From Panicum virgatum (Eukaryota > Streptophyta > Magnoliopsida > Poales > Poaceae), in NCBI RefSeq assembly GCF_016808335.1, contig NC_053153.1:17743033-17807032 (forward strand): DNA of 64,000 bases, in the 5' to 3' direction. Each line of letters opens with the position of its first letter. The stretch's first letter is position 1. Under the pieces are notes generated by a model that was not told where the DNA came from, ran no database searches, and worked only from the letters and a program-made list of their open reading frames with translations. This document shows, piece after piece, positions 44,398-54,850 of this stretch. The position numbers were made by a program, and so were the translations under genes.

Positions 44398-46110
44398 TCA
44401 TAGGCTTTCCCTTAAACCCATACCGGCTAAGTGTTCTCTGAACACATTGGGTGGTAGGCCTTTTGTAAGTGGATCCGCTAACATCTTGTTCGTTCTGATA
44501 TGTTCTAGATAAATAGTTTGATCCTGGACTTGCTCCTTAACAACATAAAACTTGATGTCGATGTGTTTGGCAGCACCACTCGACTTGTTGTTATGAGCAT
44601 AGAATACTGCTGGCTCGTTGTCGCAGTATAATTTCAATGGTTTTTCTATGCTGTCGACCACTTTCAATCCGGGTACGAATTTCTTTAGCCATGTGACCTG
44701 CCCCGAGGCCTCATAACATGCCACAAATTCAGCATACATCGTGGAGGATGCTGTAACTGTCTGTTTGGAGCTTTTCCACGATATTGCTCCTTTTGCAAGA
44801 GTGAAGATGTATCCAGATGTGGACTTTCTATCATCTGCATCTCCTGCAATATCTGAATCTGAATACCCTTCTATTTCTAAAGTTTCTAATTTTCTATATG
44901 TTAGCATGAGGCCAGTTGTGCCCCTCACATAGCGCAAAGCTTTCTTTACCATTTTCCAGTGCTCTATGCCTGGATTACTCTAGTATCTGCCAAGTACCCC
45001 GGTAACGAAACTTAAGTCAGGGCGTGTGCACACTTGTGCATACTGTAAGCTTCCGACAGCTGAAGCATAAGGCACTGCCTTCATTTGCTCGAGCTCATAC
45101 TGGTTCTTGGGACACTGATGTTTCCCGAAACTGTCGCCCTTGACTATTGGAGCAGGTGTGGGCTTGCTCGCATGCATACCGTATTTCTTTAATATCTTTT
45201 CTAAGTATGCTTTCTGTGATAATCCTAAAACCCCTCTTCTTCTATCTCGGTGAATCTCAATTCCTAAGACGAACGAAGCTTCACCAAGATCTTTCATATC
45301 AAATTTCGAGGACAAGAATTTCTTTGTCTCCAGTAGTAGATTAACATCACTGCTAGCTAGCAGAATGTCTTCCACATACAAGATGAGGAAAATAAATTTT
45401 CCGTTCTTGAACTTCGCATAAATACAATTGTCCTCTTCATTTTCTTTAAATCCAAACTTTCTAATTGTTTCATCAAATTTCAAGTACCACTGCCTCGAGG
45501 CTTGCTTCAAGCCATAAATCGATTTTCTCAAGCGGCATCCTAAATTTTCTTTGCCTTCCATGACAAAACCTTTGGGCTGTGCCATGTAGACATCTTCATA
45601 CAAATCCCCATTTAGAAATGCCGTCTTCACATCCATCTGATGCAATTCTAAATCATAATGTGCCACTAAGGCCATTATTATTCTGAAAGAGTCTTTACAT
45701 GAGACCGGAGAGAATGTCTCATTGTAATCTATTCCTTCTCTTTGCGTTAAGCCTTTTGCCACGAGCCGCGCTTTATATCTTTCTATATTCCCTTTGGAGT
45801 CACATTTCGTTTTGTAGACCCACTTGCAGCCTACTGTTTTGGTTCCTTTGGGAATTTCTTCTAAGTCCCAAACTTTATTGGTATTCATGGATCTCATTTC
45901 ATCTTCCATGGCTGCAAACCATTTGGATGAATTGGCGCTTTTCATGGCTTCTTCAAAAGAGGTGGGATCACCCTCATTCTGTATTTCTTCACTATGATAG
46001 ACTTCATAGTCTTTAGAAATAGCAGGTTTTCTAGTTCTTTGTGACCTTCTCGGGGCCACTGCGACTGGTATTTCTTGCACAGGAGGCTGTTGTTGCTCCC
46101 CCTCATCCAT
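44398..46110 (-). pseudogene. Inner copia reverse transcriptase and RNase H
   Basis: Starts MDEGEQQQPPVQE (46110). RT blocks are KWVYKTKCDSKGN, DVKTAFLNGDLYEDV and SIYGLKQASRQWY. The catalytic motif reads YVED instead of YVDD at about 45383-45372, replacing the first catalytic Asp by Glu. A stop at 44982-44980 stands where the family has Gln (YQSNPG). RNase H follows (GYSDSDIAGDADDRKSTSGY, AKHIDIKFYVVKE) to the stop at 44398. Confidence 0.9.
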
Positions 46111-46132
46111 GGCAACTGGGTTCTACTTGGTC

Positions 46133-47656
46133 CTAAGGAACAGGGTCCTCATTTCCATTTAATGCCAAGCTAGGAGAACCAACAACAGGTGGTGGCACCG
46201 CAGTTTCTTGCACTGCAACGTCAGGTAGACTGACAGCAGGTGTTGGCACTGCAGTTTCCTGCTCTATCGGTGCCACAACCACAGGTAACGAGAAATAAGG
46301 CTCTTGAATCATCGGAGTGGGAACGTATACCGGCTTCTCCTCAAGGTCGATTTTTCTGGCTACTATGCTCCCCCTGATCATCTGATCTTCTAAGAAGGCA
46401 GCGTGTCTTGTTTCTACAAACTTAGTGTGTCTGTCGGGACAATAAAAGTGATATCCCTTAGACTTTTCTGGATAGCCAATAAAATGGCAACTAACTGTCT
46501 TGGGATCTAGCTTTCCAATGTTTGGATTAAACACTTTGGCCTCAGCTGGACAGCCCCATACGCGAAAATGATTAAGCGAGGGTTCTCTTCCTGTCCATAG
46601 TTCATACGGTGTTTTCGGCACCCATTTACTTGGTACCCGATTAAGAATGTAAATGGCGGTTTTTAATGCCTCCATCCACAAATTAATCGGTAACGTGGAG
46701 TAGCTCATCATACTTCTGACCATATCCATCAGGGTACGGTTTCTTCTTTCTGCTACTCCGTTCTGCTGAGGCTCGCCCAGTGTAGAATACTGGGCAACTA
46801 TGCCATTTTCCATAAGGAACCTTGCAAAAGGTCCTGGAACTTGGCCATAGGGGGTGTGTCGACCGTAGTACTCTCCCCCACAGTCGGATCTGACTATCTT
46901 AATCTTTAAATCATGTTGGTTTTCTACTTCTGCTTTGAATATCTTGAATTTATCCAAAGCTTCTGATCGTTCTTTAATTGGATAAATGTAGCCATAACGC
47001 GAGTAATCGTCTGTAAATGTTATGAAAGAAACATAACCATCTACAGTAGTGACAGGGAATGGTCCACATATATCTGTGTGAATTATTTCTAGAATTCCCG
47101 CACTTCGTTTGGCACCTTTCTTTATGTTCTTAACGAATTTTCCTTTAATGCAATCAATACATTGTTCTAAATCTGAAAATTCTAACGGTGGAAGAATTGA
47201 TGCTGTCACTAAGTGCTCTATTCTCCCCCTCGAAATATGGCCTAAACGACAGTGCCATAATTTCGACGAAATTGCATCAATTCGTTTGCGTTTCTTAGTA
47301 ACATTCTCATATGAGGAGGCATTTTTATTTTCAGAACATACTGCATTCACATTCTCAGATAATGAAAGCAAATATAATTTGTCTTGTCGGAAGGCAAGAC
47401 CAACACATTCTGAATTAACTTGTATCTTACACTTGCCATCACCAAAATGACAAGCAATAGCGTCATCATCTAATTTAGACACACTTATTAAGTTTCGTTG
47501 CAAAAACGGTACATAAAGAACATCTCTCAAACAAAGTACAAAGCCACTATGTAATTCTAAAAGAAATTCTGCAATGGCTTCGACTTCAGCTTCTACACCG
47601 TTTGCAACTTTAATTCTTCTTGCGCCTCTTGGCAGGGTCCTCCTCATACTTGATCC
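46133..47656 (-). pseudogene. Inner copia integrase segment
   Basis: Continues the frame after the TAG at 47657. It contains [15 protein letters not shown]...CIDCIKGK (zinc-binding), then integrase residues [20 protein letters not shown] and [15 protein letters not shown] Pro/Val-rich spacer with repeated [12 protein letters not shown] blocks follows. It ends at a stop at 46133; the RT part lies in another frame. Confidence 0.9.
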
Positions 47657-48649
47657 CTATAAAGAATTAGCAACATGAGTAGTTGCACCAGAATCAATCC
47701 ACCAAGTGGATTTGTCATAACTTAAATACAGGGATTCATCTACAAAAGTAATGGTGTCCTCACCCTTTCTTAACAACTCTTTCGGGAATTCTGGGCAGTC
47801 CCTCTTGTAGTGCCCTCTCTTTTTGCACTTCAGGCACTGGTCTTGTTCAACTGGAAAAATTTCCCAGTCTTTCTGTGGAGGTGGTCTGGAAGGACCACTC
47901 TCATGCTGATTCTTGCCTGGTGGGAAAGGTCTCTTATTATGCTGGAAGTTCTTATTCTGAAAATTCTTTTTCTTGTGTTGAACTTGAAAAGCAAGCTCAC
48001 CACCATTGGAGTTCTTAAGGCGATCTTCTTCTTGAACACACATGCCAATCAGCTTGTCAATACCCCAATCTTCTGGAAAAGCGTTATAGTTGACATGAAA
48101 TGCCTCAAACGCCTTTGGTAGGGACTTGAAGACCAGCTGAACAATGAACTTTTCTGACAAAGGCATGTCCATCGTCTTAAGCTTGTTGGCCATGTGGCTC
48201 ATTTCTAAGATATGTTCTCTGATGCCACCGCCAGTGTATTTCTTGGTGATAAGCTGCTCAGCAAGAATGGCAGCATAAGCCTTGGAAGAACCAGTAAACT
48301 GACTCTTCACCTTTGCTAAATATTCTGAAGCGGTGTCACAATCTGGGATCGCCATCTTGATGGCATCTGAAGTGGAACCCTTCATGACCATAAGACACTT
48401 GCGGTTGGAATCATTCCAACGTGTCTTGTCAGCATCATATCTGGTCATAGCAGAGTCATAATTCTTCTCTCGGATAGCCCAAGCAGCAGCTTCTTCATTC
48501 TGTGCCCTTACGGGCTTTTCTGGTTCTTGTGGAGCTGGCGTTGTGATGGCCAAATCTATATTGGCCATCGCCAGAGCTATCTCCAATTTCTGGTACCATT
48601 TTCCATAGTTGTTGCCATCCAGTTCAGGAATGACATTCACATAAGTCAT
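47657..48649 (-). pseudogene. Inner copia gag and start of protease
   Basis: Starts MTYVNVIPELDGNNYGKWYQ. The gag core follows, then zinc knuckle CLKCKKRGHYKRDC and the protease active site WWIDSGATTHVAN. It ends at TAG (47659-47657), followed in the same frame by GSS and the next segment; the family has Gln there. Only this stop separates it from the integrase part. Confidence 0.9.
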
Positions 48650-49909
48650 AGCATTGGAGCTTGAAATTTGAATTCAAAATTTGTGAGGACAACAATAAAT
48701 GCATGTATCAATTTAACGTTGGTCAAAATTAAGACATGTAATAATCTGTACATTAAATCTAAATCACCGTTGGGCAGAAAAAGATATAATGTATACAAAA
48801 TTCTGAACAAAATTATAATATTGCAATATCAACTTTGGTCAGAAATTACAACATTATAATATACTGAAAATTCTGAGAAATAAATTCTATAAGCCTCTAT
48901 ATCAATTATCTCGTTGGTTCAAATTAACATAGAGACAAAATAAATTCTTTGCAGCGGAAACATGTATAATTCTAAATATTCAGAAGCATAATTCTTGTAA
49001 ATTTCTATTCTAAAAAGAATACATGTTGGTGCATTTATTTACAGAGATCAAATTCTAAGCAAATTCATTCAAATTCATATTCAAAATGCTTCTGAAATAA
49101 AAGAAAACACAAATTCTGGAACTGTTCATGCGGCCCGAGATGGAAAACGGCCCACGGCCCGTTTCCGCGCGGCCGCTCCCCCGTGCCTGGGCCCGAGGCC
49201 CAGCAGCCGACGACTGGGCTGCGGAATCGGCCCGGCGTGGCGCGCCGCGAGCGCCCTCTTGGTTCTCATCTGGCCCGCGTTGCTACCGGCGCTCCCGGCC
49301 GTCGATCTGCACGAGACGAGATCGGACGGCCGGCCGCGCATATCGCGTGAGCAAAACTTCAGCCGGCGACGAGTGCCAATCCCTAGCGCCATTTCTTTTC
49401 TCCTCCCCCTTCTGTCTCGCGAGGAGCGGCGGCGCCGGTTTCGGCCGGCCCGAGGGAGGCGGCGGCGTTGCCGCGGCTGCCTCCCCGGCGCGCGACGCTC
49501 GCCCAGCGAGCGCGCCGCCGTCGAGGTGGCCGTGGGTGGCGCCTTGCCGTGTTCTTGCGGCCGGGATCCCCTGCAGAGGGAATCGAGCGGCAACGCCGCC
49601 CTTGGATTTTGTAGGCCGCGGCGAGCGGCGGCACGGTCATCGTGTGCACTGCCGCGACCGGGATATTGCGCACGCGACGGTGGCCGGCGTGCGCACCGGC
49701 GGAGGGACTAGGTAAGCCCCACTGTTCTTGTTCTTGGCTAGGGTTAGGGTTCTTGGGTTCTTGGTCGATTCGAGATCGATCTGTGTTCTGGTTCATCGAT
49801 TCGTGATCGATTTAAGATTTTTCATCTCCTTCTCTTTTCTGGGTTCGTTGATCTGAGGATTCTTACCCCAAAAACTTCGATCTACAACTAGATCGGCGAA
49901 TGATACCAA
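48650..49909 (-). other. Unusually long leader of the inner copia element
   Basis: About 1.26 kb between the primer site and gag. 49120-49740 is very GC-rich, with open frames on both strands but no family features; 48650-49120 is AT-rich. The change in composition suggests extra sequence inside the leader, but no captured host gene could be recognised. Confidence 0.5.
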
Positions 49910-50495
49910 TGTTAGGTTCTAATCTTCTCTGTTTCTGGACTAGGATCACATCTAGTGTACGAATCGAGTACTAGGGTATAAGTTCTAGGTATAATATCAA
50001 GAGATTCATTCTAGACCTAGTACAAGGGAGAGACAGAGAGAGAGAGGTGGATGAGAGACACAGACCATCCGCGGGAGTGGGTGCAGAGGAGCCGTTGCCG
50101 GTGGGCGCCATCGAGTCGATGGAGCCGAGGATGGAGGCGAGGAAGTCCGACTCTTCGAGGCGCTGATCCGGCGGCGGCAGTGGACGGCGCAAGTCCCGGC
50201 GTCCTTCAGGCCTCCACCGGCACTGGCCGATGACGGGGTTGGCGGAGGAGGACGTCGTGGTTGCGGTGGCGGAGCTTCCCGTCGGCCTCGCGCTAACCCT
50301 AGATCGGTAGGGACTGTGGGAGAGGGTTGTGGCGGCGGTGAACTTGGGATTCCGTGCCCCGGGCCCTCTCCCTATTCTTTATAGCGCGGGCGACGAGGGC
50401 CCACCAGCCATGTTTGGCTGAACGCCTCCGATCAGGGCGCAAATCAAGGGATTGACCAGATCTTTGGATCTGGCCGTTGGAGATCAATTCCAACA
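49910..50495 (-). repeat. 5' LTR of the inner copia element
   Basis: 586 bp, nearly identical to 43632-44217. The minus-strand flank TGGTATCATTCG (49908-49897) is a primer site whose first eight bases match the tRNA-Met type. Confidence 0.95.
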
Positions 50496-50500
50496 AAGCA

Positions 50501-50766
50501 CAATCAAACGACGACGACTGCATGTCTTCATAGTGGTGGCTGCAGTGAACAGTTTGCAAGTGTTAGTGCGTGAGTTTATGTTTGCTGAAATAATGATCTT
50601 GGTCAGTTTGTGACCTCTGAACTGCTGCATGCGTTCTATTTATAGCTGGTGCTGGAACCTGTATTGAATTGAGTCATTATGTGATTCCAATAAACAAGAG
50701 AAGTTGTCGTGTGTCTATTCTAGTTTTCTCAAATATTGGGCATGCAATCCTGAGCCGTTTCCTACA
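50501..50766 (+). repeat. Outer copia 3' LTR, second piece
   Basis: Continues the LTR from base 44 after the second AAGCA copy (50496-50500) and ends TTTCCTACA at 50766, followed by the TGCTC duplication and the MATH-BTB gene. Confidence 0.95.
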
Positions 50767-50771
50767 TGCTC

Positions 50772-51265
50772 ATGGCTCGGTCACCGGTGCTCCGCGCCCA
50801 GCTCTCCGGCAGCATATGCCGGCGGCCGAGGAGAGCACGGACGCCGGCAGTGGCGGCGGCCCTACCATCGCCGCCATACAGGTCGAGGTCGAGGACATGG
50901 AGGCGCAGGACTTCGAGGCTTTGCTCCGCTACATGTACACCGACTCGTTGCCGGAGATGGGCGAACAAGGGGAGGCCGCGGCGATGCTCCCGGACCTGGT
51001 GGCGGCAGCGAACAGGTACGGGATGGAGAAGCTGAGGCTGCTATGTGAAGACAGGCTGCGCGAGCTCATGGATGCGAGGACCGTGGCGGTGATCCTCGCC
51101 TTCGCCGGTGAGCACCATTGCCATGCGCTTATGGAGGCATGCTTGCGATTCCTCGGTGATCAGGAAAATCTAAGACAGGTCGTCAAGACCAACGGCCTCG
51201 AGCATCTGAGCAAGAGCTGCCCCTCTGTTCCGGTGGACCTGATCGCCAAGCTTGCTGCAGAGTAG
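50772..51265 (+). pseudogene. MATH-BTB protein gene, 3' part
   Basis: Resumes right after the second TGCTC duplication (50767-50771) with ARSPVLRAQLSGS in the frame left at 38950. That frame is lost near 50815; the rest of the BTB domain is in another frame (EESTDAGSGG, VEDMEAQDFEALLRYMYTDS, NRYGMEKLRLLCEDRL). A C-terminal BACK-like region ends LIAKLAAE at a stop at 51263-51265. So besides the insertion there is a small indel. Without both the protein would be about 375 aa, normal for the family. The indel could pre- or post-date the insertion. Confidence 0.85.
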
Positions 51266-51308
51266 CTAGCATGTCATTCTAATTCAGTCACTAGAACTAA
51301 TATGATGC
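51266..51308 (+). other. Short spacer after the MATH-BTB stop
   Basis: Non-coding 3' flank of the MATH-BTB gene, joining directly to the miniature LTR array. Confidence 0.4.
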
Positions 51309-51391
51309 AAGTCGGAATATAAGTGAATTGCCCATCTCTTTCCATCAGTTTAAGCATTTGGATTGAACTGGTCGGTGCATACGACTCAATA

Positions 51392-51430
51392 TGGTATCAA
51401 AACTAGAGGTCTCGAGTTCGAATCCTGGTT
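51392..51430 (+). other. Primer-site-like and pol III B-box-like motifs
   Basis: TGGTATCAAAACTAGAGG, a decayed primer-binding site, then GAGTTCGAATCC (51414-51425), which matches a tRNA B box. Similar tRNA-like interiors occur in very small grass LTR elements. No full tRNA fold is seen. Confidence 0.45.
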
Positions 51431-51986
51431 AGCACAATTAAATAAAATAATTCTTGCTCGCTCCTATTCCACGTCTGAGGCCTAAGGGAGCCTCACGTCA
51501 GAGGAGTGTTGAAATATAAATGAATTGCCCACCTTTCCCCATCAGCGTAAGCATTTGGGGTAAGAGGGAGTAAGGGTAAGGGGGAGTGTTGGATCAGCTT
51601 AAGCATTTGGGGTAGTGTTGAAATATAAATAAATTGACCCCCTCTCCCTATCAGTTTAAGCATTGGGGTAAGGGGGAGTGGGGTAAGAGGGAGTAAGGGT
51701 AAGGAGGAGTGTTGGAATATAAATAAATTGCCCACCTCTTCCATCAGCTTAAGCATTTGGCGTGGTAAGGGGAGTAAGGGTAAGGGGGAGTGTTGGAATA
51801 TAAATGAATTGCCCATCTCTCCCCTGTTGCGCATTTGGGGTAAGGGGGAGTGTTGGAATATAAATGAATTGCCCATCTCTCCCCATCAGCTTAAGTATTT
51901 GGGGGCCACCTCTCCCATACAATAGTCAGGAATTCTTGACGGTATCTAGCTGGAACAACCTGTTGGGTAAGAGGAGTAAGGGTGAG

Positions 51987-54725
51987 TGTCACACCCGGTT
52001 TTAAAGACAAAACCGAATGCATAGCTATATGTATGCCAGGATCAAGTTTCATACATATAGAGACATCATAAGTGAATAATCAGTACAGTATCACGAAAAA
52101 GAGAACTAAAACAAATAAAAGACTATCAGAGTTTACAGCTTATCCTGGAAACGGAGACTCCAAACTTCACAGGCAATCGACTGGGGGTTGTGTACGCCTG
52201 GAACTCAGCAACATCTTCAAAAGACTTCACCACAACTTTCTCCTTCTGAGCAGCAGTAAGCAAGGGTGAGTACACTTATGGTTGGTACTCAGCAAGGCCA
52301 CAAGAAATAACCAGAATATGATTTATATCCATCTTTAAGTTTATTAATCATGTGAGGGTCCAAGCCGCTCTTGACCGTGAGCACGGCTAACCGGTTAGTT
52401 TTAACTCTACAGAGGTTGTACACTTTCACCACAATTCGCGTAAAAGTTCCGAAGAACTTTGAACCCAACCACGCAATGTGCTAGCTAGGCACAATACCAC
52501 ACTTCCGAGGTGTGATTGCATAGGGACGCTACGATGCCTTTACAAAGAATCCCTATATGTATGTGTTGGTCCCTGCCGTGCGGTCCCTCAGAAGACACAG
52601 CTTCCTTCACCCGCTCCACAACACAAACTCATAACCACCAAGCGAAACAACCCCAACACAACATATAGTTCATCTAATTACTTAGCCAAGACCAGAGCCC
52701 ATTAGTATTGTGGTTGTACTGTTTTCTTGGGTAGTTCTCCATGTTCCAATTAAATTATAGTACTCTTGTAAATAAAGCATAGATAGAAGTATGCTTAGGG
52801 TCACTTGCCTTTCTCCAACGAAAAGCTACTCTTACTGCTCTTCAGCTTTTGCTCACTTGAAACTCTTGATTCTTCAATCTTTGAACAGCGATTCTTCTAC
52901 TCGAAACAATCATCGGGCAAACATACAAAGCAAACAACAAGATACAACTAAGAACAATGAACCAAACAAGATAAAAACTTTAAAAGAACGAACTAAAGGA
53001 TAGGGCTCACTGCTACGGTTACGAAGGTGCAAGAAACACGGAAAACGGAGCTAAAACGGCGATTCTATGGGTTAAACGGTGCTTTAGGGATCTAGTCGCG
53101 ATTAACTATAGAGTTGAAGACTAGCGGGAAAGATTTGTAAGACACAACTAACTGTGCTCACAGAGGATAACAAGGTTGCAAGGATCACGTGAGCGCAAGA
53201 ATCAATGAAAACGGAGTTAAAACGTGAAAGATATGGCTAAAACAGTGCACTAGGGACTTGTTTGTGAGAGTTTTGAACTTCCAGGGGCTAGCTTTAAAGA
53301 AACCAGGGACTAAAACAAGATTAAACCTAAACTATAGGGGCTAGCTTGCAAAAGAAAGGGTCCTGGACGGCGGGTTCTAATTTGTAAAAGCACAGGGTTT
53401 AAAACAGAAGAAACCGGGCTATTTTGTAAATATTTTTGGATAGGATTGGACCTCGGGTTTATTTCCGTAAATTCGAGGGGCTTTTCTGCAAAACGGACGA
53501 GAGTTGACCGGTATGTTTGGATTGACTCGGGCTAGATTGGATCTCGTCCGTTGGATCTTGATCCGACGGCGCGGAGTAGGTCAGGGCGGCTCGGGAGTAG
53601 GCTCGCGGCTCGGCTGGCGGGCTGGCTCGGCTGCAGACAGAGATATGGCTCGTCCAGCGGAGCGGCGGCTCGGCTCGACGCTGGGCAGAGCCGGCGACGA
53701 CGTGCTACGGCGAGCGGCGGTGGGGGTCGCTGGAGTTGCTAAAATCGGCACTCCGGGCACGGGTTCGAGCGCGGTTTGGCCTAGGAGCGAGAGCGAGAGA
53801 CAGGGAACTCATCTTGGGGTTCGGTGGTCGAGGGGAAGGCCGGACCGGGGCACGCGGCGTCGAGGAGCGGAACTGCGGCGACGGCGAGCTCAAGCGAGCG
53901 AAACAGAGGGAGAGAGGAGGGGGAAAAGGGCTGGAGACGTTGCTCACCACGACGCGGAGCTCCGGGGTTGCGTGGCCGACGACGATAGGCGATGGAACGG
54001 CGGATCGGCGGCGGCACAGAGCTCTCGGGCTCCAACAATGGCGGCGGCCGCGGCTAGGGTTGTGCGAGGACTAGAAGGCGGCGGCTCGATTCGATAGGGT
54101 TCAGGGGGGTGCGGCGCCTTAAATAGGGGTGGAGCAGGGCTCCTTGGCGTGCGGGCCACGAAGCCGCGGGGGGGGGGGGGGTGCTCCTTTCGGACTCGGG
54201 GAGAGTCCTGGCCCGTCCCGAGCTCGGGGATGACGGGCGGGACCCCCGTGTCAGTGAGAGAGGGAGGGAAGGGAAGTGAGGTGGCAGGCTGGGCCGGTGG
54301 AAACGAAGTGGGCCGGCGCATGGAGGTGTTTTGGGGCGGGGGAGAGGTGAACGGGCCGGCGGCATTGGTTTCCTGGGCCGCGGGAAGGGAAGAGGAAAAG
54401 GAGGGCTGGGCCGGTTTGGGCTGAAAACGAGTTTTCCTATTTTTCCTTTTTGCAAATGGTTCAAACAAATTCAAGTTGAATTCAAATTCGAAGAATTCAA
54501 ATTCAAATTGAACCACAACATTAAAACAATGCAAGGGTAGCATGAGTGCACAACAAACAAAGCACCTTCATTTAATTTTATAAAAACAACCAATTATCAT
54601 TTATTTTTACTAAATTCCCTGTGAAGAAAAGTAAATGTTGAGAAAATTTTAAAACTATGAGAAAATTGTTGTTTTATTTTTAATTTTAATCACATCCTGA
54701 AATTCAAAAATTTTAGGGTGTGACA
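51987..54725 (-). mobile_element. Long solo LTR (2.7 kb)
   Basis: TGTCACACCCGG...GGGTGTGACA with a perfect GTGAG duplication at 51982-51986 and 54726-54730. There is no coding domain and no second LTR. On the minus strand it contains CCTTGCTGAGTACC, the motif also found in the LTR at 28247-31661 on the plus strand, so this copy is taken as minus-oriented and from a related gypsy group. A GC-rich section at 53540-54420 includes a 14-base G run at about 54168-54181. Open frames there look like composition effects. Confidence 0.85.
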
Positions 54726-54850
54726 GTGAGTGTAGGAATATAAGTGAATTGCCCACCTCGGGTAAGGGTGAGTGTTGGAATATAAGTGAATTGTCCACCT
54801 TTTCCCATCAGCTTAAACATTTGGGTTGAACTGGTCGTGCATGCAACTCA

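Larger units (their letters stand above)
43632..50495 (-). mobile_element. Ty1/copia retrotransposon nested in the outer copia's 3' LTR (inner element)
   Basis: 6864 bp on the minus strand: LTRs 43632-44217 and 49910-50495 (586 bp each), primer site, a long leader, gag-protease, integrase, RT and RNase H. A perfect AAGCA duplication lies at 43627-43631 and 50496-50500. The LTRs differ at only 8 of 586 bases (1.4 percent), so it is the younger of the two copias. Confidence 0.95.
38951..50766 (+). mobile_element. Ty1/copia retrotransposon inserted in the MATH-BTB gene (outer element)
   Basis: 5' LTR 38951-39258, tRNA-Met-type primer site, gag, pol, purine tract AAGGGGGAGATT just before the 3' LTR at 43589. 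The 3' LTR is split into 43589-43631 and 50501-50766 by a second copia. The target duplication TGCTC flanks the whole (38946-38950, 50767-50771). Own length without the nested element is about 4.95 kb. The two LTR copies differ at 9 bases and one indel in 308 bp, about 3 percent, so it is older than the element inside it. Confidence 0.95.
51309..54850 (+). mobile_element. Miniature LTR (TRIM/SMART-like) element with amplified LTR copies
   Basis: A short LTR-like unit occurs at 51309-51388, is followed three bases later by TGGTATCA (51392-51399, start of a tRNA-Met primer site), a short interior, and GAGGAG then TGTTG (51507). Further copies of TGTTGGAATATAAATGAATT start at about 51507, 51615, 51708, 51788 and 51848, most preceded by the purine tract AAGGGGGAG. 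A last full copy, 54773-54850, ends GCATGCAACTCA. The 2.7-kb solo LTR at 51987-54725 interrupts the array. The layout (LTR, primer site, tiny interior, purine tract, LTR) fits miniature LTR elements. The assignment to that class is inference. Confidence 0.6.

Noticed and set aside
49126..49796. Possible captured gene in the inner copia leader
   Set aside because: Frames are open on both strands by composition and no domain is recognised. It is kept only as a finding about leader length.
50669..51265. The 198-aa frame at 50669 as an independent gene
   Set aside because: Its first 30 residues are translated from the copia LTR; the remainder is the displaced 3' part of the MATH-BTB gene.
53504..54464. 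Open frames in the solo LTR at 51987-54725
   Set aside because: Arg/Gly-rich on one strand and Pro/Ser-rich on the other, inside an LTR, with a G homopolymer; composition effect.
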